Below are positions 34,660-46,734 of a stretch of DNA of 64,000 bases, one piece after another. Each line of letters starts with the position of its first letter. Position 1 is the stretch's first letter. Made by a program: the position numbers and the translations under genes. This DNA is from Lichenicoccus roseus (GTDB lineage Bacteria > Pseudomonadota > Alphaproteobacteria > Acetobacterales > Acetobacteraceae): assembly GCF_005844085.1 (NCBI RefSeq), contig NZ_VCDI01000002.1, positions 310,001 to 374,000 on the forward strand, read 5' to 3'. A model generated the notes under the pieces. It searched no databases, was not told the origin of the DNA, and worked only from the letters and a program-made list of their open reading frames with translations.

Positions 34660-35453
34660 GCCTCCTCCTCGTGCGCCGGAGAGAACGGCCTTCCGGCCAG
34701 CAGGGCACGCAGCCGGCGATACAGGTCGTATGGTAGCGATACCCCGTTCCGGCCACGCAGCACGCGCTGGAAGCGAGCGCTGTCCCGGCTCATGGCGTCG
34801 AGCGCCAGCGCATCCATTTCCGCCGAGAGTGCGCCCTGCAGCCGCAACGTCCACTCCGCAGTTCGCAGGCCGGCATCGGCGACCATCGGCGTGCCGAATC
34901 GGATCATCGCTTCCGGGCGGCTTTCGTTCCAGAACCCGTATTCGATTGCCAGTGGCACCAGCAGCGCGTCCGGCATGGAGCGGGCGAGATGCGCGATCCC
35001 CGGACGCAGGGTGATAGGCCGGCTGCGAGGGTCGGTGAAGCCACCCTCGGCGGTGATCCAGACCATCCCCCGCCCGGCCGGACCGCGGCTGCGGGTAAGC
35101 ACGTCCCGGCTGACCTGCAGGAAGCGGCGGGCGCCCTGCAGCGACGATTTCTCGATGCCGAACACGCCGAGGCGCTGGAAGAAACCGTAGCGTTCGAGCG
35201 ACGCCGCATCCATCGGGCCGAAGCAGGGCCGGCCGCGGAACATCTGGTCGGTAACCAGGATGAACAGCGCCGGATCCCACCAGGACGGGTGATTGCTGTA
35301 CACGATGACCGGTTGCTGCGGCGGCCAAGCCGGCAAGGCGCCGGACAACCGCACGGCATGGAAGCTGCGGGAAAAGCTGAAGCGCAAATAGGAGGCGAAT
35401 AGCCGGAACAGCGGCTCCGACCGCAGCGCGACCGGATCGCTCCCAGACGCCAT
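34656..35453 (-). CDS. PlsC-like acyltransferase of the carotenoid operon
   Basis: The 265-residue lysophospholipid acyltransferase-type protein has the HX4D motif as NHPSWWDP (H55, D60), DQMFRGRPCFGPMDA, and WITAEGGFTD in place of the usual EGTR-type block. Placed beside a glycosyltransferase and two desaturases, it may acylate the sugar of a glycosylated carotenoid, as CrtO does in staphyloxanthin synthesis. That role is inferred. It overlaps its upstream neighbour by one base (TGATG). Confidence 0.85.
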   Translation of the reverse strand: MASGSDPVALRSEPLFRLFASYLRFSFSRSFHAVRLSGALPAWPPQQPVIVYSNHPSWWDPALFILVTDQMFRGRPCFGPMDAASLERYGFFQRLGVFGIEKSSLQGARRFLQVSRDVLTRSRGPAGRGMVWITAEGGFTDPRSRPITLRPGIAHLARSMPDALLVPLAIEYGFWNESRPEAMIRFGTPMVADAGLRTAEWTLRLQGALSAEMDALALDAMSRDSARFQRVLRGRNGVSLPYDLYRRLRALLAGRPFSPAHEEEA

Positions 35454-37081
35454 CAGCTGCCCTGGCGCACCAGGGCAGGCTGGCTGGCCGGAGTTCCAGC
35501 CGATCGCTTGCGACCGAACCGGCTTCCGGTGGCGACCGCCGATCCCGAATTGGACCTGGCGTCGGTATCGAGCGCGTCCGCTGCGATCCAGCCCGACATC
35601 ATCACCATCGGCATGCCGGGACCAGGATGCGCGGCGCCCCCGGCGAGATACAGGCCAGGCACCTCGCGCGACCGGTTGCCGGGCTTGAACGCCCCCATGA
35701 AGCGGCCGTGGCTGGCGAGCCCGTAGATGGCGCCGTCCAACACGCGATAGCGCTCGTGGATATCCGCAGGCGTCAGCACCCGCTCGGTGCGGATCCGGCT
35801 TTCGAGATCGGTCAGGCCGGCAGTACGTGCCAGCTTGTCGAAGATCACCCGGCGATAGGCCGGCAGCATCTGCGACCAGTCATGGTGCGGACGCAGGTAG
35901 GGTGCATGCACCAGGATGTAGAGCGCGTCACCGCCGGGCGGGGCGACCGCTGCCTCGGTGCGCGCGGGTGCCGCGATATAGCAGGTCGGATCGGGAGCCG
36001 GTTCGCCCTTGTGGTAGATGTAGTCGAACTCCTCCTTCGGATCGCGCGAGAAGACGAAGTCGTGGTGCGCCAGATGCTCGTACGCACGGTCGAGGCCGAG
36101 ATACAGCACCACACCGGAGCAGGCTGCCTCACGCGACTTGCGCCCGGTGAAGCGGCGATCCGCCTCGCCACCGATCAATTCGCGATAGGTGCGCACGCTG
36201 TCCATGTTCGACACCACGGCGCGCAAGGACACCGTCTCGCCTGCTTCGGTGACCACGCCGGTGACCGGGGCATCACGGCCATCATGCTCGCGCACGATGC
36301 GTGCGATGCCGGTATCGGGGCGGATGTCCACGCCGAGCCGCTCGGCCAGCGCGGTCAGCGCCTCCGGCACCGCGCGGGTGCCACCGATCGGATACCAGAC
36401 GCCTTCCTGTGTCTGCATGTGGCCGATGCTGCTCAGCACGGCGGGCGCCAGATACGGCGACGAACCGACATACTGCACGAAATGATCCAGCATCTGCGCG
36501 ACACGGGGGTCCGGCACCCGCTTGCGTATCTCGCGCGCCACGGTCGAGCCCATGCGCAGGCTCAGCACATCCTTGAGCGTCTTGATGTCGAAGTTCTTGC
36601 GAAAATCGAGCGTGTCTCCGATGTCCTGCACCGAGCGCCAGAAGAAGAACTTCTTGCTGACCTCGTGCAGGTTCTCGCTCATCGCGAGGAAGTCGCCGTA
36701 GCCCTTCTCGGATTGCGGCGAATACTGCCGCAGCCGGGCCGCCATCTGGCGTGGATCCTGATCGAGATCGAGCACGCTGCCATCTTCGAAGAAGCAGCGC
36801 CACTGCGGATCGATGCGGCGAAGATCGAGATGATCGCTCATGCGTTCGCCGGCCTCGGCGAAGATACGCTCCAGCACCGACGGCACCGTCAGGATGGTCG
36901 GGCCCATGTCGAAGCGGTAGCCCTGGTCGCTATGCACGGCGGCCTTGCCGCCGAGCCACGGGTTCTTGTCGAACAGCACGACCTTGTGCCCACGTGCCGC
37001 CAGCGTACAGGCAGCCGAGAGACCGCCGAGGCCGGCGCCGATCACTCCGACCGGGCCGGACGACGCACGAGAGAGGCTCAA
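35453..37081 (-). CDS. Carotenoid desaturase/oxidase (CrtI/CrtN/CrtP family), gene 2 of operon
   Basis: The 542-residue flavoprotein has VGVIGAGLGGLSAACTLAA at the N-terminus, DKNPWLGGKAAVH, the substrate-region RFDMGPTILTVPS, and the C-terminal family block YLAGGAAHPGPGMPMVMMSGW. It is of the CrtI/CrtN clade; whether it desaturates (CrtN-like) or oxidises end groups (CrtP-like) cannot be settled from sequence alone. It overlaps the previous desaturase by ATGA and the acyltransferase by one base. Confidence 0.9.
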   Translation of the reverse strand: MSLSRASSGPVGVIGAGLGGLSAACTLAARGHKVVLFDKNPWLGGKAAVHSDQGYRFDMGPTILTVPSVLERIFAEAGERMSDHLDLRRIDPQWRCFFEDGSVLDLDQDPRQMAARLRQYSPQSEKGYGDFLAMSENLHEVSKKFFFWRSVQDIGDTLDFRKNFDIKTLKDVLSLRMGSTVAREIRKRVPDPRVAQMLDHFVQYVGSSPYLAPAVLSSIGHMQTQEGVWYPIGGTRAVPEALTALAERLGVDIRPDTGIARIVREHDGRDAPVTGVVTEAGETVSLRAVVSNMDSVRTYRELIGGEADRRFTGRKSREAACSGVVLYLGLDRAYEHLAHHDFVFSRDPKEEFDYIYHKGEPAPDPTCYIAAPARTEAAVAPPGGDALYILVHAPYLRPHHDWSQMLPAYRRVIFDKLARTAGLTDLESRIRTERVLTPADIHERYRVLDGAIYGLASHGRFMGAFKPGNRSREVPGLYLAGGAAHPGPGMPMVMMSGWIAADALDTDARSNSGSAVATGSRFGRKRSAGTPASQPALVRQGS

Positions 37082-38661
37082 AGCGGGTTCCTTTCTGCGA
37101 GCGCCTCGACCGGGGAGGCGGCGGCGGGACGATCGGACCAGGTCATTTCGGTGTTTACCTGCCTGAGACCGATATCATCGGCAAGCAGGCGGGCACTGAT
37201 GCGGGCACCTTCGAAGATCACCGGCAGGCCGCTGCCCGGATGGGTGCCACCGCCCACCAGATACACGCCGTCGAGATCCTCGAAGCGGTTATGCGGCCGG
37301 AAATTCAGCATCTGGGGCAACGAATGCGCGAGATTGAAAACCGCGCCGCGATGAACGTCGAGATCGGCTTCCCAGTCGGTAGGGGTGATGACCTTCTCGA
37401 ACAGGATACGGTCCTCGATGTCCGGCAAACCGGCATCGCGCAGCCGTTTCAGCGCCAGCGCCCGGTAGCGCGCGCGCTCTGCGTCGCTCCAGTCGAGCCC
37501 ACCCTCGCGGGTATGGCCGACCGGCACCAGGACATACAGGGTGGAGCAGCCGGGCGGTGCCAGCGCCGGATCGGTGACGCAGGCGTTCTGCATGTAGAAG
37601 GACGGAACCTGTGGCGCGATGCGGCCCTCGTTGATTTCCCGGAAGTTCTGCTCGTAGTCACGCGACAGGAAGATCGTGTGGTGAGCGACGTCGGGCAGGG
37701 TGCCGCGTATGCCCAGGTACAGCATGAAGGTGGAGCATGACAGCTGCTTGCGTGCGATGCGGCGGTTGGTCCAGCGCCGGCGCTTCGCATCCGGCACCAG
37801 GTTCGTCATGCTGGCAAGGAAGTCGGCGTTGAGCACCACGGCGTCGGACTTGTTGACACCGGCATCGGTGCGTAGCCCGGTGACGCGGCGGCCTTCGATC
37901 AGCAGTTCTCGCACCGGCTCGTTCATCCGGAAGCGTACCCCCATCTGGCGCGCCGCGTCCGCCATGGCGCGCATCACCGCACCGGTGCCGCCACGCGGAT
38001 GGAATATGCCGAACTCGTATTCCATGAAGGCCAGGATGGTGAACAGGCTCGGGCAGCGATACGGCGACATGCCGAGGTATTTGCTCTGGAACGAGAAGCC
38101 GAGCCGGACGCGCGGGTCCGAAAAGAAGCTCTTCAGGTCGCGGTCGACCGAGCGGCCCGGGCGCAACAGCGGCAAGGCACGCAGCATGTCCGGCCTCAGC
38201 AGGTCGCGCCAGCTGCCGAACGGACGCTGCAGCACCGGCCGGAAGGCCTCCAGCTTGGCGCGGTTGTCGGCCAGGAAGGCCGGGATGGCGGCGGCGTCGT
38301 GCTCCGAGATGGTGGCGACCGATCGCTGCAACGCCTCGATGTCGCTGGTCGCGGTCATGCGCGGCCCGTTCTCGAACAGCAGGTCGTAGTGCGACCCCAG
38401 CCGGATCAGCTCGACGCTGTCCTCCAGCGAGCGGCCGCACTCGGCGAAGATGTCCGAAAGGATGCGCGGGTACAGAAAGAAGGTCGGTCCGATATCGAAA
38501 TGGAACCGGCCTTGCGGCGATGCTCCTTCGACGGTGCCGGAGCGGCCGCCGACCTGCGCGTGTCGTTCGTAGACCGTGACGTCGGCGCCCGCGTTGGCCA
38601 GCAGCATCGCGCTGGCAAGGCCTCCGGGTCCGGCTCCGATGATCGATACGGCCCTGCTCAT
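37078..38661 (-). CDS. Carotenoid desaturase/oxidase (CrtI/CrtN/CrtP family), gene 1 of operon
   Basis: The 527-residue product has [48 protein letters not shown], and the C-terminal [21 protein letters not shown]. It differs clearly from the next gene, so the two are likely successive enzymes. Tandem desaturase and oxidase genes mark C30 carotenoid pathways such as staphyloxanthin or those of methylobacteria. No crtM/hpn-type synthase is in the window. It diverges from nadE. Confidence 0.9.
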   Translation of the reverse strand: MSRAVSIIGAGPGGLASAMLLANAGADVTVYERHAQVGGRSGTVEGASPQGRFHFDIGPTFFLYPRILSDIFAECGRSLEDSVELIRLGSHYDLLFENGPRMTATSDIEALQRSVATISEHDAAAIPAFLADNRAKLEAFRPVLQRPFGSWRDLLRPDMLRALPLLRPGRSVDRDLKSFFSDPRVRLGFSFQSKYLGMSPYRCPSLFTILAFMEYEFGIFHPRGGTGAVMRAMADAARQMGVRFRMNEPVRELLIEGRRVTGLRTDAGVNKSDAVVLNADFLASMTNLVPDAKRRRWTNRRIARKQLSCSTFMLYLGIRGTLPDVAHHTIFLSRDYEQNFREINEGRIAPQVPSFYMQNACVTDPALAPPGCSTLYVLVPVGHTREGGLDWSDAERARYRALALKRLRDAGLPDIEDRILFEKVITPTDWEADLDVHRGAVFNLAHSLPQMLNFRPHNRFEDLDGVYLVGGGTHPGSGLPVIFEGARISARLLADDIGLRQVNTEMTWSDRPAAASPVEALAERNPL

Positions 38662-38846
38662 TGCCGCCTGCTCATCGGTGCGAAGGCTCCGTCATCTCTC
38701 CCGCTCTCCAGTTCATCGGGCCTGCAACAGCTTTGTGGCATCTTTCGTTCCAACGCGGCAGTGGCCATGTTTTCGTGTGGACAAGGAAGCAGCCCGGACC
38801 ATGGCCGGCCCTTGCAACCGTCCGTCCGTATGTCCAAGAGAGCAGG

Positions 38847-41003
<2,157 letters not shown>

Positions 41004-41382
41004 GGTGGCAGCATCGGGTCGGCGGTATAGAGGCGCGCCGGCTCGGTCATTGCCTGCGCCACCAGCAGGCGATCGAACGGGTCTCGATGCAGTGGTGGCA
41101 GGCTCGCGACCAGCGCCGCCGCCGCCGGCCGCACCGGCAGTCCGGTGAAGCCGGTGCGACGGGCTCCGTCGACGATGGCCTCCGGCGCCACCTTGAAGTC
41201 GAAGCGTCCAAGCGCCGTCTTGATGGCGATCTCCCAGATGCTGGCCGCGCTGAACAGCACCTCGTTGCCGGTGTCGGCGATGAGGTCGCGGGTGCCGCGG
41301 TCCAGGCGACCCGGCTCGCCGAGGGCCAAGAGCAGCAGGTGGGTGTCGAGCAGCATTCGCACGGGCGTCGGTCCTTCCGGTG

Positions 41383-41619
41383 CTACTCGAAGGTGGCGAG
41401 CACGTCGTTCGGCAGTGGCGCATCCAACCCTGCCGGCACCGTCAGCAACCCGGCGAGGCATCCGGGTTCGCGACGGGCTCCGGGCGGTGCCGCGTCGAAG
41501 CGCACCAGCCGCGCCACCGGCTTGCCGGCACGCGCGATGACGATCTCCTCGCCGGCGGCTGCCTGCTCGACGAGCCGGGAGAACTGCGTCTCGGCGGCAT
41601 GGATGTTGAGCGTCTGCAT
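41383..41619 (-). CDS. Phd/YefM-type antitoxin
   Basis: A 78-residue protein starting MQTLNIHAAETQFSRLVEQA, followed by AGEEIVIARAGKPVARLVRF, the Phd/YefM DNA-binding antitoxin signature. The divergent C-terminal part would bind the toxin. It precedes the PIN gene, the standard order of a type II module (a Phd-type antitoxin with a VapC toxin is a known mix). Tandem 17-bp repeats lie just upstream and may be its operator. Confidence 0.9.
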   Translation of the reverse strand: MQTLNIHAAETQFSRLVEQAAAGEEIVIARAGKPVARLVRFDAAPPGARREPGCLAGLLTVPAGLDAPLPNDVLATFE

Positions 41620-41626
41620 GGTCGGC

Positions 41627-41677
41627 CCCGGACTAAGCTGGCCCGCGGACCAAGTCGGACCGCGGACTGAGTCGGAC
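41627..41677 (-). promoter_or_regulatory. Three tandem 17-bp repeats upstream of the antitoxin gene
   Basis: Units CGCGGACCAAGTCGGAC (41644-41660) and CGCGGACTGAGTCGGAC (41661-41677) match at 15 of 17 positions. A weaker unit (12 of 17) is at 41627-41643. On the minus strand this gives GTCCG four times at 10, 7 and 10-base steps. The array starts about 8 bases from the antitoxin ATG, the usual site of an autoregulatory operator. Periodicity is seen; binding is inferred. Confidence 0.55.
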
Positions 41678-41766
41678 CAGATTCACCTGGTTCAATTTGT
41701 GCAGGCCACATATCTGCCGGGGCCACGGCGTCGGAGCAGGCCCGACGCCGCCACCTGCTTCCCCGT

Positions 41767-42552
41767 TTACTGCGCCGGCGGCGGGCTGCCACCCGGACCA
41801 CCGTCCGGCACGTCGCCGGGACCGTCCGGCGGTGGCGGCATCGGGGTGGCGATGGTTGTCAGATGGTCGGCGGTGGGTCCGATCGCCCGCGCAGCCATCA
41901 CCCGTCCGAGGCCGTTCACTAGCAAGTCGCCACGCGCGGTGATCGTCTGCCCCGGCTTCAGCTGGTCGGACAGCCGGTCGGCTTCCGGCGGCGGCAGGTG
42001 CAATTCGGTGCCGTCCTGCAGCAGGACGCCGTTGAGGTCGGCACGCGGACCGTGCAGCTGCTGCTTGACGACGCCGGTGATGGTCGATTGCGGACCCATC
42101 GCCTCCGGACCGCCGGGCGGCGGCGGACCGCCGGGGCCACGCATGCCGGGACCAGGACCAGGACCAGGGCCAGGGCCAGGACCAGGGCCACCGGGCGGAC
42201 CGTTATCGGTGATGATGGCGCCGCCATGGTCGGCCTTGATCGCCATCGCCTGCACCAGCGGGAGCATGCGCGCCTTCAGGCCCTGGATCGTCACCTTGTC
42301 GCCGGGGCGGATCGCAGCGGCGACCTGGGTGCCGAGGTGGGGCGGGAAATGCACCTCGGTGCCATCGGCCAGCAGCAGACCGTCGATATCGCCGCGCGGC
42401 GTGAGGTCGTACTGCGACACCGTGCCGCGGAAGGTGGGGAGCTGGCCGTAATCATAGCCACCCTCCCGGGAGACGACCTGTGCCGCCGCGATGGTGGCAG
42501 CGCCGCAGAGCAGGGTCACCGCGAGCGGCGCCAGATGGGACTTCTTGGTCAT
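41767..42552 (-). CDS. Exported protein with two repeated beta domains and a GP linker, unknown
   Basis: The 261-residue product has a signal peptide (HLAPLAVTLLCGAATIAAA) and two similar domains, about 30-105 (GDIDGLLLADGTEVHFPPHLG, IRPGDKVTIQGLKA) and 150-225 (ADLNGVLLQDGTELHLPPPEA, LKPGQTITARGDLL). A Gly-Pro linker (about 118-130) joins them. The domains resemble small OB-like/DUF5666-like barrels; that is a resemblance by eye. It lies downstream of the kinase/regulator operon on the same strand. Confidence 0.75.
   Translation of the reverse strand: MTKKSHLAPLAVTLLCGAATIAAAQVVSREGGYDYGQLPTFRGTVSQYDLTPRGDIDGLLLADGTEVHFPPHLGTQVAAAIRPGDKVTIQGLKARMLPLVQAMAIKADHGGAIITDNGPPGGPGPGPGPGPGPGPGMRGPGGPPPPGGPEAMGPQSTITGVVKQQLHGPRADLNGVLLQDGTELHLPPPEADRLSDQLKPGQTITARGDLLVNGLGRVMAARAIGPTADHLTTIATPMPPPPDGPGDVPDGGPGGSPPPAQ
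42151..42186 (-). repeat. Hexanucleotide repeat encoding the Gly-Pro linker
   Basis: Six consecutive 6-bp units of RCCAGG (plus-strand sense) encode alternating Gly and Pro. The array could expand or contract in frame, varying linker length between strains. Confidence 0.6.
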
Positions 42553-42604
42553 GAAGCTGGTCCTTGTGGTTCCGGAGCACGACTGCGCCCCTCGACACTC
42601 CTGT

Positions 42605-42620
42605 TCCAAGCCTTGTGCCA
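42605..42620 (-). promoter_or_regulatory. Near-consensus sigma-54-type promoter element
   Basis: On the minus strand, TGGCACAAGGCTTGGA matches the -24/-12 layout TGGCAC-N5-TTGCA. The GG of -24 and the spacing are correct, but the -12 position reads GG instead of GC, a serious mismatch. It lies about 53 bases before the ATG of the exported two-domain protein and the adjacent operon encodes a GAFTGA-type activator. Confidence 0.4.
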
Positions 42621-42691
42621 TCGGCCAAGCCATTGAAAAAGAACGCGAAGGACGCGGACAGTGTGGCTTCCGAGCGTCCGGCATCCGGTCG

Positions 42692-42712
42692 GGCCGTCCG
42701 GTATCCGGACGG
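42692..42712 (-). terminator. Stem-loop at the end of the response regulator gene
   Basis: GCCGTCCGG (42692-42700) and CCGGACGGC (42704-42712) form a perfect 9-bp stem with a 3-base loop, three bases beyond the regulator stop. No T-run is present; it may end the oxygenase-kinase-regulator message. Confidence 0.5.
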
Positions 42713-42714
42713 CG

Positions 42715-44055
<1,341 letters not shown>

Positions 44056-44073
44056 GTGCTCACGACCCTGGTC

Positions 44074-45549
44074 CTAAGGCCTGGCATCGGCCAGCAGCAG
44101 CAGGCTGAAGACCGCGCCCTCCGCGCCGTTCCGTCTGGTTTCTCTTGCCGAAGCCTGGACCAGACCCAGCTCGGCGCCGTCCGCTGCGGCCAGCTCACGC
44201 GCGATGGCCAGGCCGAGGCCGGTGCCATCCGGCCGCTCGCCGGCGAACGGCTCGAACAACCGGTCCGGCAGCATCGAGGCTGCCACCCCGGGACCGTCAT
44301 CGCTTACGGTGAAGCGCAGTCCCGCCGGCTCCTGCAGCGCCGCCAGCCGCACGGTGCCCCCCGGCGGACTGTGCTGGACGGCATTCAGCAGCAGGTTGTC
44401 CAGGGCCCGGCCGATCAGCCCGTCATCCATCGGCCAGTCCACGCCGGGTGGCGGCGGATCGGCGGCAAGTTCCACCTGGCTGCTCTCGGCGAGGTCGCGC
44501 AGCCCGGCCAGCCGCTCCTGCATGAACGCCGCCACCGGCACCGGCCGGCGTCGCGGCTGGCGTCGCTCGGCCATGGTCAGCAGTTCGGTGACCAGCCCAT
44601 CGATGCGGGCGACCTGCTGCAGCGCGGCCTGTAGTGCGCGGTCCTTCAGCGACGGGTCGCGGCGGGCGGCCTCGCCATGCAGGGCGTTCTCCGCACGCAG
44701 CCGCATCGAGGCCAGCGGATTGCGTATCTCGTGCGCGATGCCTGCAGCCATGCGCCCCAGCAGCGCCTGCCGCTCGGCCACCGCGACGCGCTCGCTGAGG
44801 GCGGCATTGCGCTGCCGGGCGGCTTCCAGGCGTCGCCCGGCATCGTTGAGGGCACTGACGATGCGGTCGAGCTCGCGCTCGCCGGTGGGCGCCAGCACCG
44901 GCAGCGCCTCGACATCGTGCCTTTGCAGCGCAACCTCGATGCCGTGTATGCGCCGGCTCCAGCCGATGGTGATCCAGACCAGCCAGCCGGCGATGCCGAG
45001 CACAAGCACCGCCAGCCCGGCAAGACCGAGTCCGAGCCGGTCGCGCCCTGTCGAGGGCGGGCGGGTGGCGGTCCAGGCGGCAAAGCCCGGGAACGGGCCG
45101 GCCAGGGGACAGGCAGCCACCAGCGTGTCATCGCCGGATCGGCCGCGGACGCTGGCAGTGCGTTCGCCGGACACCGCAAGCTCGGCGGCTCTCGCGACCT
45201 GCGCGGCATCCGGCCGATCGTTGCCGGCGATGCGGGCCGCCAGCACGCCGCGTTCGCGCAGCCAGAAGCCGCCCGAGACACCCGACTGGCCTGCCAGGGC
45301 AGCGGCCAGCACGGCATCGAGGTCGTGCCGGGTCGCGCTGGACCCGGCATCGTCGCCGCTCCATCCGGTAGCATAGAAGGCAAAGCTGTCGTGGATCAGG
45401 TCGCAGGCATGGCTGAGCTCGGCGCCGGCCCGCGCCCGCATGGCGGTTTCCGAGTTGCGTGCCAGCTGGACAAGCAGGGTGCCGACCAGCAGCGCCACCA
45501 GCGTCGCCAGCAGCCACAGCGTCCACAGCCTGGCCCGCAGGGAGTGCAT
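44074..45549 (-). CDS. Membrane sensor histidine kinase
   Basis: The 491-residue kinase has two membrane helices (about 8-28 and 172-196) enclosing a periplasmic domain of about 140 residues, a HAMP-like linker, an H-box with H273 (GIAHEIRNPLASMRLRAE), an N-box (NLLLNAVQHSPPGG) and a G-box (SDDGPGV, DGTGLGLAI). The periplasmic part has no recognised fold. It lies 14 bases after a 2OG oxygenase gene and upstream of its likely partner regulator. Confidence 0.94.
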   Translation of the reverse strand: MHSLRARLWTLWLLATLVALLVGTLLVQLARNSETAMRARAGAELSHACDLIHDSFAFYATGWSGDDAGSSATRHDLDAVLAAALAGQSGVSGGFWLRERGVLAARIAGNDRPDAAQVARAAELAVSGERTASVRGRSGDDTLVAACPLAGPFPGFAAWTATRPPSTGRDRLGLGLAGLAVLVLGIAGWLVWITIGWSRRIHGIEVALQRHDVEALPVLAPTGERELDRIVSALNDAGRRLEAARQRNAALSERVAVAERQALLGRMAAGIAHEIRNPLASMRLRAENALHGEAARRDPSLKDRALQAALQQVARIDGLVTELLTMAERRQPRRRPVPVAAFMQERLAGLRDLAESSQVELAADPPPPGVDWPMDDGLIGRALDNLLLNAVQHSPPGGTVRLAALQEPAGLRFTVSDDGPGVAASMLPDRLFEPFAGERPDGTGLGLAIARELAAADGAELGLVQASARETRRNGAEGAVFSLLLLADARP

Positions 45550-45563
45550 GCGGGCGGGCGGCG

Positions 45564-46211
45564 TCAGGAGGCGGAGGCGAACTTCTTCGCGAACGCGGAG
45601 AACCGGTGGCGTCGCATCTCGCTGCGCGCCTTCGGACCCTCGGCCATGTAGTTCAGCTGGATCGCATAGCGACGGCCGACATATTGCCGGTGGCCGTGCC
45701 AGGTGTTGGCGCCGTTTGGGAACACCAGCAGGGTGCCGTTCACCGGCGGCACCTCGACGGCATAGTCCTCGAGGTCGGTGCCGCTGCGCAGCAGGCGCAG
45801 GCAGCCTTCGCGACGCGCCCAGCTCTTGCTTTCCGGGTTCAGGTACAGCAGCACGGTCACCCGCTTGGCGACGGAGTCGCGATGGATGCGGCCATCCTTC
45901 TCGCGCGTCCGGCCACGCAGCGTCAGCATCGTCGGGCTGTGGCCAAGATCGAGCCCGAACTTCGAGGCGATGCCGTCGCGCAGGCGTGGACCCTCGAGCT
46001 CATCGACCAGGGCTCGGACGATCGGCTGCAGGCGCAGCGAGGAGGGCGGGAACGAGCCGCCGCTCGACATCGCTGGCAGCTCCGAAACGATCCGGCGCAG
46101 CGTCTCGTCCGGCACGAAGCCGGGCACGACGACGTGCGCGAATGGGTCGTTCGCCACCGGTGTGGCCAGCAGCGCATCGTAGCGCAGATCGAGGAGGTCG
46201 GTCTTGAGCAT
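45564..46211 (-). CDS. 2OG-Fe(II) oxygenase
   Basis: The 215-residue protein has the iron ligands H110 and D112 (RIHRDSVAKR), a distal His (H172 in NTWHGHRQ) and an Arg for 2-oxoglutarate (GRRYAIQLNY), with the double-stranded beta-helix pattern RVTVLLYLNPESKSW. Prolyl-hydroxylase-like members modify proteins; substrate is unknown. It is the first gene of an operon with a kinase and an NtrC-type regulator, an unusual combination. Confidence 0.85.
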   Translation of the reverse strand: MLKTDLLDLRYDALLATPVANDPFAHVVVPGFVPDETLRRIVSELPAMSSGGSFPPSSLRLQPIVRALVDELEGPRLRDGIASKFGLDLGHSPTMLTLRGRTREKDGRIHRDSVAKRVTVLLYLNPESKSWARREGCLRLLRSGTDLEDYAVEVPPVNGTLLVFPNGANTWHGHRQYVGRRYAIQLNYMAEGPKARSEMRRHRFSAFAKKFASAS

Positions 46212-46307
46212 GGCCTGGTGCGGATCCCTGGTGCTTGCGGGGACGTAGAGCCGTGCGGCCGCCGCTTCAAGCCGTGTCGCAGGATGGTCCCCCTCCCGCA
46301 GGCGCTC

Positions 46308-46604
46308 CTAGCTGTGCCAGCGCTGGCCGGGGCGCACCACCGTGCTGGTGGAGAGGAACTGCGCGCAGACGATCTGGCCGTCGCAGCAGGGCAACACACC
46401 CTGCTGGGGTGCGGCCTCGTGCAGATGGTAGGCGACCCTGGATAATGTCCTGCCGCCGCTCTCGCAGGTGAAATGCGGCCGCTCGATGGTCATGCGCAGG
46501 CCTTCCCCGGGAGTCGCGGCCATGGCGCCACCCGGGCCCGACAGCATGACGGCGGTAAAGCCGGCAAGGCAGAGGCTGAAGCGGGCGGAATGGAAAAGCG
46601 ACAT
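46308..46604 (-). CDS. Small exported cysteine-containing protein, unknown
   Basis: The 98-residue product has a signal peptide (ARFSLCLAGFTAVMLSGPGG) and a mature domain with four Cys (FTCESGG, VLPCCDGQIVCAQ), which could form disulphides or bind metal. No family is recognised. The ATG at 46604 gives the signal at the N-terminus. It is upstream of the oxygenase operon on the same strand across a 96-base gap. Confidence 0.55.
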   Translation of the reverse strand: MSLFHSARFSLCLAGFTAVMLSGPGGAMAATPGEGLRMTIERPHFTCESGGRTLSRVAYHLHEAAPQQGVLPCCDGQIVCAQFLSTSTVVRPGQRWHS

Positions 46605-46734
46605 CTGTACGTCGGCCCTGATTGAGACAATTCCGTAATGGATGGGGTGGGCCAAGGGTTACCTGATCGCGATTCAGTGACAGCGGCGCACAGCGATCGT
46701 TGATCCCGCCACCGCCGACCGCTATTGCCGCCGG

